A stretch of 64,000 bases of DNA, from the NCBI GenBank assembly GCA_021307325.1, contig CP089931.1:62001-126000 (forward strand), given 5' to 3'. Source of the stretch: Peptoniphilus sp. GNH. Its GTDB lineage: Bacteria; Bacillota; Clostridia; Tissierellales; Peptoniphilaceae. Of this stretch, positions 14,851 through 23,110 are shown in pieces. Under the pieces are notes generated by a model. It saw only the letters and a program-made list of their open reading frames with translations, had not been told where the DNA came from and did no database searches. Position 1 is the stretch's first letter. Every line of letters begins with the position of its first letter. Both the position numbers and the translations under genes were made by a program.

Positions 14851-16552
14851 AAATAAATTTGCACTCACAGATCAAGGCGCAAGTGGAGCTATGAAGTCTG
14901 GATTATATAGCTTTTTAGTTTTTGTAATCAATATGTTTCCAGCTATCTTGCTTATGATTTTAATGGACAAATTCCTTTTAAATCATGTAAGAAGTAGGAG
15001 TTTTTATCTTATATTTTCTATACTTACTATAATAGCAATGATCATTCTTTTGAGCTTGGAATACGAATCTCAATATAATGAGACTTATAGGGAAGCCGCA
15101 AACTTGAGGATAGACTTGGCAAAAAAGTTATCGGAACTTGAAATGTCATATTTTTCCAAGCATGACCTTTCTGATTTGGCACAAAGCATCATGGCAGATG
15201 TTGCAAGCATAGAACACGCAGTAAGCCATGCCGTACCAAAGGCAATTGGATTTACTATATTTATTCCTCTTATAACTATTTTAATGTTAATTGGCAATTG
15301 GAAGATGACGCTTGTGGCAGTTGGCCCGACTATCTTATCTTTTTTACTAATTTTGCTTGCCAAGAACTACTCCAAGGCCCAATTCAATAAGCATTATGTA
15401 AAACTTAGAAAAAATTCCAAGGCTTATCAAGAAAGAATAGAGCTTTCGAAAGAAATCACATCCTTTAACCTTGCAGAAAAATTCAAAAAAGATCTTTATA
15501 AAAAACTAGATGAGAGTGAACAAATTCAATGGTCAAGCGAGAGAAACAATGCCTTTATAATGCTTTTTTCGGGCATTTCATCTCACTTATCACTGCCATT
15601 GACAATAATACTTGGAATTTTTCTACTTAGAAGTGGAGAAATTTCAATTCTCTATCTTTTAGGCTATATCTTGGCATCTATGAAAATTAAAGATGCAGTC
15701 GATGCCAATATGGAATTTTTCATGGAAATGTTTTATATGGATTCTGCAGTAAAAAGAATCAACGAAATAAGACAAGCCAAAGTTTTGCAAGGAAGAGATG
15801 CCAAGTTCAAAAATTTTGATGTAGAAGTCAAAAATTTAGACTTTTCCTATGTCAAAGAAAAGAAAATCTTAGACAATGTAAGCTTCACAGCACCCCAGGG
15901 TATGGTGACAGCCTTGGTAGGTGAATCCGGTTGTGGCAAGACCACTGTTTTGAGACTTATATCAAGACTCTACGACTTTGAAAAAGGAGAGATTTTAATA
16001 GGTGGCAAGGATATAAAAGAAGTCTCAACCAAGAGCCTTTATGAAAATATATCTATAGTTTTCCAAGATGTAAAACTTTTCAACACAAGCATTATGGAAA
16101 ATATCAGAATAGGAAGAAAGAACGCAAGCGATGAAGATGTAATGGAGGCAGCAAGACTTGCCAATTGCGACTTCATAAAGAACTTAAAAGACGGATTTGA
16201 AACAATTATAGGAGAAAATGGAGAGCAATTATCTGGGGGCGAACGTCAAAGAATTTCAATAGCAAGAGCATTTTTAAAAGACTCTCCAATACTGATTTTA
16301 GATGAAATAGCCTCAAGTTTAGATGTGGACAATGAAAGAAAAATTCAAGAATCCCTAAACAAATTAATAAAGAACAAGACAGTAATAATCATATCTCACA
16401 GGATGAAGTCCATAGAAAAAGCGGACAAGATAGTAGTTTTAAAAGAAGGTAGAGTCGAAAATGTGGGTAGTCACAAGGAACTATTAAAGATCAGCCCAAG
16501 CTATCAAAACCTAATAGAAAAAACTTTAGCCGCAGAAAAATTTGTCTACTAA
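14834..16552 (+). CDS. ABC exporter half-transporter B
   Basis: A 572-residue partner of the previous gene, starting at ATG 14834 inside its 3' end, with GGAGGG at 14822-14827; an open frame from 14738 is only a continuation without a start signal. Six membrane helices lie in about residues 15-300. Motifs: Walker A V-G-E-S-G-C-G-K-T-T, signature L-S-G-G-E-R-Q-R-I, Walker B I-L-I-L-D-E-I-A-S-S-L-D and H-loop S-H-R. Both ATP sites of the presumed heterodimer therefore look competent. A terminator follows about 85 bases after the stop codon, so tetR and the two exporter genes form a closed transcription unit. Confidence 0.88.
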   Translation: MKNFLKNKFALTDQGASGAMKSGLYSFLVFVINMFPAILLMILMDKFLLNHVRSRSFYLIFSILTIIAMIILLSLEYESQYNETYREAANLRIDLAKKLSELEMSYFSKHDLSDLAQSIMADVASIEHAVSHAVPKAIGFTIFIPLITILMLIGNWKMTLVAVGPTILSFLLILLAKNYSKAQFNKHYVKLRKNSKAYQERIELSKEITSFNLAEKFKKDLYKKLDESEQIQWSSERNNAFIMLFSGISSHLSLPLTIILGIFLLRSGEISILYLLGYILASMKIKDAVDANMEFFMEMFYMDSAVKRINEIRQAKVLQGRDAKFKNFDVEVKNLDFSYVKEKKILDNVSFTAPQGMVTALVGESGCGKTTVLRLISRLYDFEKGEILIGGKDIKEVSTKSLYENISIVFQDVKLFNTSIMENIRIGRKNASDEDVMEAARLANCDFIKNLKDGFETIIGENGEQLSGGERQRISIARAFLKDSPILILDEIASSLDVDNERKIQESLNKLIKNKTVIIISHRMKSIEKADKIVVLKEGRVENVGSHKELLKISPSYQNLIEKTLAAEKFVY

Positions 16553-16637
16553 TGAAAACTTTAAAAATAAAATAATAGAAGAAAATTTTAAGACTTTTTT
16601 CTTGTCATAATTTAAAAAGCTAAAGATGGCATAACCT

Positions 16638-16673
16638 AAAATAAACTCAGGAATTTTTCCTGGGTTTATTTTT
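16638..16673 (+). terminator. Terminator of the tetR/exporter operon
   Basis: AAATAAACTCAGGA pairs with TCCTGGGTTTATTT across a short loop, followed by T residues. A long and clear intrinsic terminator. Confidence 0.85.
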
Positions 16674-16747
16674 ATGCAATTTAGATTTGAACTTTAAAAT
16701 GTATCCGTAGATAAAAAAGAAGATTAAATTTTCAAAAAGTCACAAAA

Positions 16748-16765
16748 AGTTAACATGGGTTAACT
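16748..16765 (+). promoter_or_regulatory. Perfect palindrome AGTTAAC-N4-GTTAACT
   Basis: A perfect 7-4-7 inverted repeat about 155 bases upstream of the ybaN-like gene, in what should be its promoter region. It is a probable regulator site; the binding protein is unknown. Confidence 0.5.
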
Positions 16766-16806
16766 TTGATATAAGCTTGTAAAGTCAAGACGTATAAGGA
16801 GAAATT

Positions 16807-16836
16807 GTGAGAAAATCAAGCAAAAATGCAAAATAA
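16807..16836 (+). CDS. Possible 9-codon leader peptide
   Basis: GTG at 16807 with AAGGAG upstream opens a nine-codon frame (M-R-K-S-S-K-N-A-K) that stops before the TGATA palindrome. It could be a leader peptide or chance. Low certainty. Confidence 0.2.
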   Translation: MRKSSKNAK

Positions 16837-16869
16837 ATATTATCAAAAAACTTTACATAAAAAATTAGC

Positions 16870-16884
16870 TTTGATAGTATCAAA
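16870..16884 (+). promoter_or_regulatory. Fur-like 7-1-7 palindrome upstream of the ABC/haem operon
   Basis: TTTGATA-G-TATCAAA is a perfect 7-1-7 inverted repeat, the geometry of Fur-family boxes (TGATAAT-N-ATTATCA), 36 bases before the start codon at 16920. A haem- or iron-responsive repressor is a plausible binder. Confidence 0.55.
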
Positions 16885-16919
16885 ATAAGAATATTAATAT
16901 CAATTATCAGGAGGCGACT

Positions 16920-17294
16920 TTGAAATACATATATTTAATTTTAGGTTTTCTTTTTTTAGGCATAGGAGTGGTGGGGATATACTTGCCACTTTTGCCAGCA
17001 ACTCCATTTTTATTGTTGGCAGCGGCATTTTTTGCAAAGGGATCTGAAAAGTTTCATAAGTGGTTTACATCTACAAAAATTTACGAAAATAACATCAAAC
17101 CAATAAAGGACAAGGAAGGGCTCACTCTCAAGAAAAAATTTAAGATTTTGGGCATGATTACTCTTTTTATAGCCATATCTTTTTACTTTGTAAAAATCAG
17201 TCATGCAAGGATTTGTCTTATAGTGGTTTTAATATTTCATTATATTTACTTTTTCACAGCGATAAAAACTATAAAGGAGGCAAAAGATGCTTAA
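16920..17294 (+). CDS. YbaN-like (DUF454) inner-membrane protein
   Basis: A 124-residue protein matching the YbaN/DUF454 pattern: N-terminal helix with G-x-x-G-I-Y-L-P-L-L-P-A-T-P-F-L-L-L-A-A, then F-F-A-K-G-S-E-K-F-H-K-W-F-T, and two C-terminal helices. TTG 16920 has AGGAGG at 16909-16914, giving a start M-K-Y-I-Y-L. The gene overlaps the next ABC gene by eight bases, so they are translationally coupled. The molecular role of DUF454 is not established. Its fixed position ahead of a CydDC-like pair in a haem locus suggests a part in haem or thiol handling at the membrane; that is inference. Confidence 0.8.
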   Translation: MKYIYLILGFLFLGIGVVGIYLPLLPATPFLLLAAAFFAKGSEKFHKWFTSTKIYENNIKPIKDKEGLTLKKKFKILGMITLFIAISFYFVKISHARICLIVVLIFHYIYFFTAIKTIKEAKDA

Positions 17295-18993
17295 TAAAAA
17301 ACTCATAAGAGAAATTGGAAGGGAAAAAAACTCCCTCATAATTTTAATAAGTTTAAAAGTTTTAGAACTTTTAACTAATGTCGCTCTTATATTTAGCATA
17401 GGAAACTTTATAAATCAGCTCGTCAAAGCAAGTTATGATGAAAAAAAGTTTATAGTCCAAATATTTGCAATTTTACTTGTAAAAATTATAATCATAAAAC
17501 TAAACTCCTACATATCCTATAAGGTATCAATAAGGATAAAAAAATCTTTGAGGCAAAGACTTTTTAAAAAAGTTTATGGTTTCAAATTGGACTATGGGCA
17601 AAAGATATCGATATCAGAAATAATAAATCTGAGTGTAGAAGGTATAGAGCAACTTAATATATTTTATGGCGAACTCTTGCCTCAACTTATTTTTTCAATT
17701 CTTGGTCCACTCATATTATTTGTAATTATGGCAAGTATAAATATAAAGATTTCCTTAATAATACTTGTTTTTATCCCCTTTATACCCATAGCCATAATGA
17801 TGGTACAAAAATTAGCTAAAAAAGTTGTAAAATCATATTGGCGCTCCTACTCAAATCTGGGAGAAGTATTTATAGACTTTCTCTACGGGCTTAGCACACT
17901 TAAAATTTTCAATGCAGATGAGAAATACAATGATAAATTAAACGAGATGGCAGAAGATTTTAGATTAAAAACTATGAAACTTCTAATGGTTCAGCTAAAC
18001 AATATAACGGTTATGGACTTGGTTTCATACAGTGGCACTGCCACTAGTATTTTCATGACCCTCTACTACTTCTATCAAGGGCAGATTAGTATTTTCACAG
18101 GCTTTGTATTCATCCTGCTTTCTCAAGAATTTTTCAATCCTCTAAGAAGGCTGGGAGCCTTATTTCACGTCGCTATGAATGGCATTTCAGCAGCCAACTC
18201 CTTGTTTGAAGTTTTAGAAATAGAAGAAAGTGCGGATGGAAGTGGAGAAATAAAAGAAGATGAAGTTGAAATCAAAATAAAAAATCTTGATTTTTCTTAT
18301 GGCGACAAAAAAGTTTTAGAAGACATAAATTTAACTTGCAAGAAAAATCAAATAACCTGCTTTGTAGGCAAGAGTGGCTGCGGAAAATCAACTCTTGCAA
18401 AGCTCATATGTGGCATACTCAAAGACAAAAAATCTGTCATTTTTTACAATGATAAAAACGACATAAAATCAGATAGCATAATTGAAAATATCTGCATGAT
18501 AGACAATGATCCCTTTATATTCAGCCAAAGCTTGAGATATAATCTGTTATTTGCAAATCCTTCGGCAGAAGATAAGGAGCTAGAAGAGAGTTTGAAATCT
18601 GTCGGTCTATATGAATATTTTGAAAAGCAAAATGGACTCGATACTATATTAGAAGGCCAGGGCAATAATTTGTCTGGAGGACAAAAGCAGAGGATATCAA
18701 TAGCAAGAGCCATCTTAAAAAAGTCCAAAGTTCTAATTCTCGATGAGGCCATTTCCAATATTGATATAGAATCAGAACAAATAATATTGAAGCTTCTTCA
18801 AGACATGAAAAAAGATATGAACATAATTTTAATTACACATAGACTTAGGAATACGGAAAATTCTGACTATATATATTTCTTGGAGGACAAGAAAATAATT
18901 GAAGAAGGAACCTTCGACCAAATGATGACAAAAGATAAATTCAGCACGCTTTATAAATCTCAAATGGATTTGGAAATGTGGGGTGTTTTATGA
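17287..18993 (+). CDS. CydD-like ABC half-transporter
   Basis: A 568-residue permease-ATPase fusion with six predicted helices in residues 15-300 and an ATPase domain from about 325. Walker A V-G-K-S-G-C-G-K-S-T, signature L-S-G-G-Q-K-Q-R-I, Walker B V-L-I-L-D-E-A-I-S-N-I-D and H-loop T-H-R are intact. The overall layout resembles CydD of the CydDC cysteine/glutathione exporter, a system now linked to haem, and the ABC genes at the end of the streptococcal shr-shp-hts region. Its stop overlaps the next start by four bases, so the two products probably form a heterodimer. The substrate is not known. Confidence 0.8.
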   Translation: MLNKKLIREIGREKNSLIILISLKVLELLTNVALIFSIGNFINQLVKASYDEKKFIVQIFAILLVKIIIIKLNSYISYKVSIRIKKSLRQRLFKKVYGFKLDYGQKISISEIINLSVEGIEQLNIFYGELLPQLIFSILGPLILFVIMASINIKISLIILVFIPFIPIAIMMVQKLAKKVVKSYWRSYSNLGEVFIDFLYGLSTLKIFNADEKYNDKLNEMAEDFRLKTMKLLMVQLNNITVMDLVSYSGTATSIFMTLYYFYQGQISIFTGFVFILLSQEFFNPLRRLGALFHVAMNGISAANSLFEVLEIEESADGSGEIKEDEVEIKIKNLDFSYGDKKVLEDINLTCKKNQITCFVGKSGCGKSTLAKLICGILKDKKSVIFYNDKNDIKSDSIIENICMIDNDPFIFSQSLRYNLLFANPSAEDKELEESLKSVGLYEYFEKQNGLDTILEGQGNNLSGGQKQRISIARAILKKSKVLILDEAISNIDIESEQIILKLLQDMKKDMNIILITHRLRNTENSDYIYFLEDKKIIEEGTFDQMMTKDKFSTLYKSQMDLEMWGVL

Positions 18994-20648
18994 GAAATTT
19001 AAAAGAGAAAAAGATTTTGCTAAAAGAGCTTTTAAAACTAGTAGAACCACTTAAAATACCCATGATTTTTGCGGTTATATTTGGACTCTCGGGCCATGTT
19101 TTTGCAACCCTTATTCCAGGACTTGGAGCTTTTTACTTCGGTAAAATTTATATGGGGGAACAAATAAATCTCAAGTTAATTTTATTTATCCTACTTATGC
19201 TTGCAGTCTTGAGATCTCTATTTAAATACACAGAGCAACTTTTCAACCACTATGTTGCATTTAAGACTCTTGCGATAATAAGGGACTTAGTTTTTAAAAG
19301 CTTAAGAAGACTATGCCCAGCTAAGATGGACACCAAAAACAAGGGCCAGCTCATATCTATAATAACCTCAGACATAGAGCTCTTAGAAGTTTTCTATGCC
19401 CATACGATTTCACCAGTTTTAATAGCATTTTTCCATACGCTCATATTTTTTATAATTTTATTTGGAATAAATGTAAAATATGCCATCTGCCTTTTGATTT
19501 TTCATATTTTGTTGGGACTAATAATCCCCACGCTAACTCAAAAATTTGGCAAAAAACTGGGTGAAGACCAAAGAAAAGACCTATCCAATTTAAATTCGTC
19601 AATTCTTGAAAGTTTAAAAGGCATAAAAGAAATAATAAATTTTTCAAGACAAAAAGAAAGACTTGCAGAGATAGACAAATTAACTAGAAACTTGAACAAG
19701 TCATCCAAGAAATTGTCAAAAAATATGGGCAACAATTTTTCAGTATCCTCAAGCCTTATAATATTTGCTAACCTCGTATTTATCCTACTAGGAGCAAGCC
19801 TATATAAAATCGGCCAAATAAACTTTAAAGATTTAATTTTCGCAACGGCAATCTTCATATCGTCCTTTGGCCCTACATCAGCCCTAGCATCACTTGGGAA
19901 CAATTTAGTCCTGACCTTTGCATGCGGCAAAAGAGTGATTGAGCTTCTAAAAGAAGAGGCTCAAGTGGATGAAGTAATCAACAAAAAAGACATAAAATAC
20001 GAAAACTTGAGGCTAGAGAATGTGGCATTTTCCTATGACGAAACCGAGCTTATAAAAGATTTTTCCCTAAAAGCTGACCTAAATAGAATAATAGGCCTAA
20101 AGGGAAAGAGTGGCTGTGGAAAATCGACCATCCTAAAACTTATAATGAGGTTTTTCGACCCGAATCAAGGGGAAATACTTTTTAACGAAGAAAATATAAA
20201 AGAAATAAACAGCAAAAATCTCAGAGAAAACATCTCCTATGTCGCCCAAGAAAGCCATCTATTCAAGGGAAGCATAAGAGAAAACTTGCTAATAGCAAAA
20301 GAAGATGCAAGCGAAGAAGAATTAAAAATAGCCACACAAAAAGCAAATATCTACGATTTCATAATCTCACTTGAAGAAGGCTTTGACACAGAAATTGTAA
20401 AAGACAAGACCCTCCTATCGACAGGTCAGATTCAAAGGCTTGCCATAGCGAGAATCTTTTTGAGAGATGCAAAGCTATATATCTTAGACGAGCCGACAGC
20501 AAACATTGACGCCTACAACGAAGGCATAATATTGAAATCCCTCTACGAAGAAAAAGATGAAAAGACAATTCTAATATCATCACATAGACAAAGCACACTT
20601 AGAATATGCGACCAAGTAATAAATATGCAAAGGAGCATCAGTTCTTAA
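18990..20648 (+). CDS. CydC-like ABC half-transporter with degenerate signature
   Basis: A 552-residue partner of the previous gene. ATG 18990 overlaps its stop in ATGA; an upstream GTG at 18978 is less likely. Six helices lie in about residues 15-300. Walker A is G-K-S-G-C-G-K-S-T and Walker B L-Y-I-L-D-E-P-T-A-N-I-D, but the signature reads L-L-S-T-G-Q-I-Q-R-L rather than LSGGQ. The H-loop S-S-H-R is present. Such a change predicts one weakened ATP site in the heterodimer, a known property of many heterodimeric ABC exporters. The stop codon is followed one base later by the regulator gene. Confidence 0.8.
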   Translation: MRNLKEKKILLKELLKLVEPLKIPMIFAVIFGLSGHVFATLIPGLGAFYFGKIYMGEQINLKLILFILLMLAVLRSLFKYTEQLFNHYVAFKTLAIIRDLVFKSLRRLCPAKMDTKNKGQLISIITSDIELLEVFYAHTISPVLIAFFHTLIFFIILFGINVKYAICLLIFHILLGLIIPTLTQKFGKKLGEDQRKDLSNLNSSILESLKGIKEIINFSRQKERLAEIDKLTRNLNKSSKKLSKNMGNNFSVSSSLIIFANLVFILLGASLYKIGQINFKDLIFATAIFISSFGPTSALASLGNNLVLTFACGKRVIELLKEEAQVDEVINKKDIKYENLRLENVAFSYDETELIKDFSLKADLNRIIGLKGKSGCGKSTILKLIMRFFDPNQGEILFNEENIKEINSKNLRENISYVAQESHLFKGSIRENLLIAKEDASEEELKIATQKANIYDFIISLEEGFDTEIVKDKTLLSTGQIQRLAIARIFLRDAKLYILDEPTANIDAYNEGIILKSLYEEKDEKTILISSHRQSTLRICDQVINMQRSISS

Positions 20649-20649
20649 A

Positions 20650-21471
20650 ATGAATGAAATGAATTTGACCAAAGTACAAGTCGAATATTTGTTATTTATA
20701 AAAAATACAAAAAGAGAAAAAACAATAACAGAAGCAGCTAGACATTTCGACTGCTCCAAGGTAAACGCCAAAAAAATAATGGATAGAATGCTCATTTTGG
20801 GAATTTTCTATAAAGACCTAAACCAATATAATCTCACAGCCATAGGCGAAAAATATGCCAAAGATTACAGCAAAATGCTAGATGACGCAAGAATATTTAC
20901 AAAAAATCTTGCCAAGATTGAAGGAGAAAATTTAGAAAAAATTGCTGGCGAATTGATACACATACAAAACTTAAAAGACACAATAGAAAAGTATGCAGGA
21001 AGAAGAAGGAAAATTGATAAATTAGGAAATAAAGTAAAAAACGAAGACTTTTTAAAAATTTATTCAAAAGATTCTTGCGACATAAGCATGATTATCTATA
21101 AAATAAGTCACAACAATTTAGGCTCATTTTTAGATAATTCAATGGCAATGATGGGCTTTGAGCAAAAAGTCCAAATTGTGGCAGACAAAGAAGATTATAT
21201 CTTGCTAAAAACTCGTCTAGTAGAAAGAGCCCAAAATGGCTACCATAAAAAAGCCATGGCAGTAAACCTATTTTATGAAGACGAAAAAGCTGAACACAAA
21301 ATAGATTCAGAAGATAGAAGTTTTAAAGTTCCCTTAAAAATCATAAAATTTTGGAATAACTTGGGGAATGGAGTCCTTCAAGCATCAATAAATTTGACAT
21401 TGAAAGCTCAAATTGGTTTCGGTTCCCACGTAGAAAAGGCAAATTTTGTTTTTTCTGTTAACCTACATTAA
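20650..21471 (+). CDS. Regulator with DtxR/MntR-like winged helix and an unrecognised C-terminal domain
   Basis: A 273-residue protein. Residues 6-72 read like the N-terminal winged helix of DtxR-family metal regulators: V-E-Y-L-L-F-I, I-T-E-A-A-R-H-F-D-C-S-K-V-N-A-K-K-I, M-D-R-M-L-I-L-G-I-F-Y and L-T-A-I-G-E-K-Y-A-K-D-Y. The middle (70-130) is helical and charged. The C-terminal half (about 140-273) is strand-rich, does not look like the DtxR metal or SH3 domain, and ends in a hydrophobic strand. It follows the CydDC-like genes after one base and precedes the NEAT/Shp operon, so it is a good candidate for a haem- or iron-responsive regulator of the locus. The ligand is unknown. Confidence 0.6.
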   Translation: MNEMNLTKVQVEYLLFIKNTKREKTITEAARHFDCSKVNAKKIMDRMLILGIFYKDLNQYNLTAIGEKYAKDYSKMLDDARIFTKNLAKIEGENLEKIAGELIHIQNLKDTIEKYAGRRRKIDKLGNKVKNEDFLKIYSKDSCDISMIIYKISHNNLGSFLDNSMAMMGFEQKVQIVADKEDYILLKTRLVERAQNGYHKKAMAVNLFYEDEKAEHKIDSEDRSFKVPLKIIKFWNNLGNGVLQASINLTLKAQIGFGSHVEKANFVFSVNLH

Positions 21472-21529
21472 TATCAAAAACTCCTGGCAAAGAATAGAAA
21501 AACATAGCAAGAACAAGCCTTTATTAAAA

Positions 21530-21540
21530 ATGATTATCAT
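21530..21540 (+). promoter_or_regulatory. Short palindrome ATGATTATCAT
   Basis: A perfect 5-1-5 inverted repeat, similar to half of a Fur box, in the gap before the NEAT/Shp operon. It lies upstream of the terminator, so its role is unclear. Confidence 0.35.
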
Positions 21541-21557
21541 AAAAGAATAAAAAAACC

Positions 21558-21597
21558 AAGAAATAAGTTAGCTGCGGTTAACTTATTTCTTTTTTTT
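21558..21597 (+). terminator. Strong terminator between the CydDC-like operon and the NEAT operon
   Basis: AAGAAATAAGTTA (21558-21570) pairs perfectly with TAACTTATTTCTT (21579-21591), followed by T residues. It separates two transcription units of the haem locus. Confidence 0.9.
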
Positions 21598-21670
21598 AAA
21601 AGCTATTAAAATAAAAAAATATAACTTAATATGATGATATAAATTATCAAATAAAAAGGAGGTCTTTAAA

Positions 21671-23110
21671 ATAAAGAAAACATATATTTTTTTGATGGCT
21701 TTGTTTTTGATTCTTTTGCCAAAAGCAAACTTTTCTGTTGAAAAAAATTTCGATCAGGATTTACCACCTGCAAAAGAAGAAATCAATCTAGAAGACGGTT
21801 ATTATAAAGTGCCAATAAAACTTTGGCATGCCTACGAAGAAAAAGAAAGCATGGGCAACAAGGCCCTTATACAGACAGCAGAGATTGAAGTAGAAGGCAA
21901 AAAGGCTTTCTTATACATAGGATCGGGCAAGATGGAATACATGAATATAACTGCATCGCTTGTAAGCATATATTTTCAAAAGGAAGATGGCAAATATCAT
22001 GCAGCAGAAGCAGGATGTTTTGAATTAGAAGTGCCCAAGGAAAAAGACAAGAGACCAGAAGTGTTTAGGACTTCTTTGATAAACATGGATGAAATGACCA
22101 AGGTATATGTAGATCCAAAAGTTGAACCCATGGGAGATGAGCCAATCAGGGCAAGAATCAAGCTTGATTTCAAAGACGTAGAGAAAATAAATGAAAGCGA
22201 CGCAGTCCTTATAAACAAGTTTAAAAATGGAGCCCCAAAACCAAAATTCAACAAAAGCGACTCTGGCCAAGTAGAAAACAAAAACATAATAGTCAAATAT
22301 GAACCAGAAACTTTCACAGAAGAATTCACCTTTTACGGCAACAAATTGTCTGGCAAAAAAGCAGAAGAATATAGCAAAGATTTCAATAGCCTAGACCAAG
22401 TAAACGTATTTGAAATAGAATTTTTGGGTCCTCTAGACCAAATTGAAGACAACGAAAAAGACATACAGAAAAAAAGAAATAAAATCTATGCCGAAAAAGA
22501 TTTTTGCTTGGACTTGCCCTTGCTCAAATTTAATAAAGATGACAAATTGACAATCTACAAGGTAAAAAAAGGAGAAAAGTCCAAATTAGACTTTGAAATC
22601 AAAGACCAGCACCTTGAAATAAAAACCAAGGATTCGGGAATTTATCTACTAGTAAAAAGTGCGAATGGGGCAAGCCTTAAAGAAAATAAAGACGAGATGC
22701 CAAAAACTGATATGACAAAAGAAAAAAGAGCTGAGTCTTTTATGAAAACTGTAAAAAAACCTCAAGCAAGAAAAATTTCACAGCAAAAGGCACAAATAAA
22801 GACTCAAGTAGAAGAAAAACTTAAAGCACCTGCTAATCAGCTAAATGCAAGTTTAAACTCGGCTGCAAATGAGCAAATAAAAAGCAAGCTAGATTCTGAA
22901 TCTGCAAATAGTAAGGCTCGAGATGTAAAAGTTCAAGCTGAGATTGAAGAAAAAGAATCCAAAGCATTAATAGTTTGTATTGTTTTAGTCTTCATAGCCT
23001 TAAATGCAATCTCTATATTTTTTATAAGGAAGAATTTGAAAGAAATAAAAGAGATGAAAGAAGAAATAATATTTTTAGGAGGGCTTGGGAAAAATGAAAA
23101 AAATAATTAA
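21671..23110 (+). CDS. Membrane-anchored NEAT-domain haem-binding protein (Shr-like position)
   Basis: A 479-residue exported protein if it starts at ATA 21671. AAGGAGGT (21656-21663) stands 7 bases before that codon and the resulting signal peptide begins M-K-K-T-Y-I-F-L-M-A-L-F; the first conventional start, TTG 21692, is 28 bases from the site and lacks the basic end. Residues about 42-165 form a NEAT domain: Y-K-V-P-I-K-L-W-H-A, K-E-S-M-G-N-K-A-L and V-Y-V-D-P-K-V-E-P-M. The canonical YxxxY haem motif is not seen. A second, unassigned domain, a Lys/Gln/Ala-rich stalk and a C-terminal helix (about 430-452) follow, so it probably reaches from membrane through wall. It is first in the shp-hts operon, like Shr in streptococci. 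Confidence 0.8.
   Translation: MKKTYIFLMALFLILLPKANFSVEKNFDQDLPPAKEEINLEDGYYKVPIKLWHAYEEKESMGNKALIQTAEIEVEGKKAFLYIGSGKMEYMNITASLVSIYFQKEDGKYHAAEAGCFELEVPKEKDKRPEVFRTSLINMDEMTKVYVDPKVEPMGDEPIRARIKLDFKDVEKINESDAVLINKFKNGAPKPKFNKSDSGQVENKNIIVKYEPETFTEEFTFYGNKLSGKKAEEYSKDFNSLDQVNVFEIEFLGPLDQIEDNEKDIQKKRNKIYAEKDFCLDLPLLKFNKDDKLTIYKVKKGEKSKLDFEIKDQHLEIKTKDSGIYLLVKSANGASLKENKDEMPKTDMTKEKRAESFMKTVKKPQARKISQQKAQIKTQVEEKLKAPANQLNASLNSAANEQIKSKLDSESANSKARDVKVQAEIEEKESKALIVCIVLVFIALNAISIFFIRKNLKEIKEMKEEIIFLGGLGKNEKNN

Noticed and set aside
18444-18758. Minus-strand open frame inside the CydD-like gene
   Set aside because: Shadow of the ATPase domain coding sequence.
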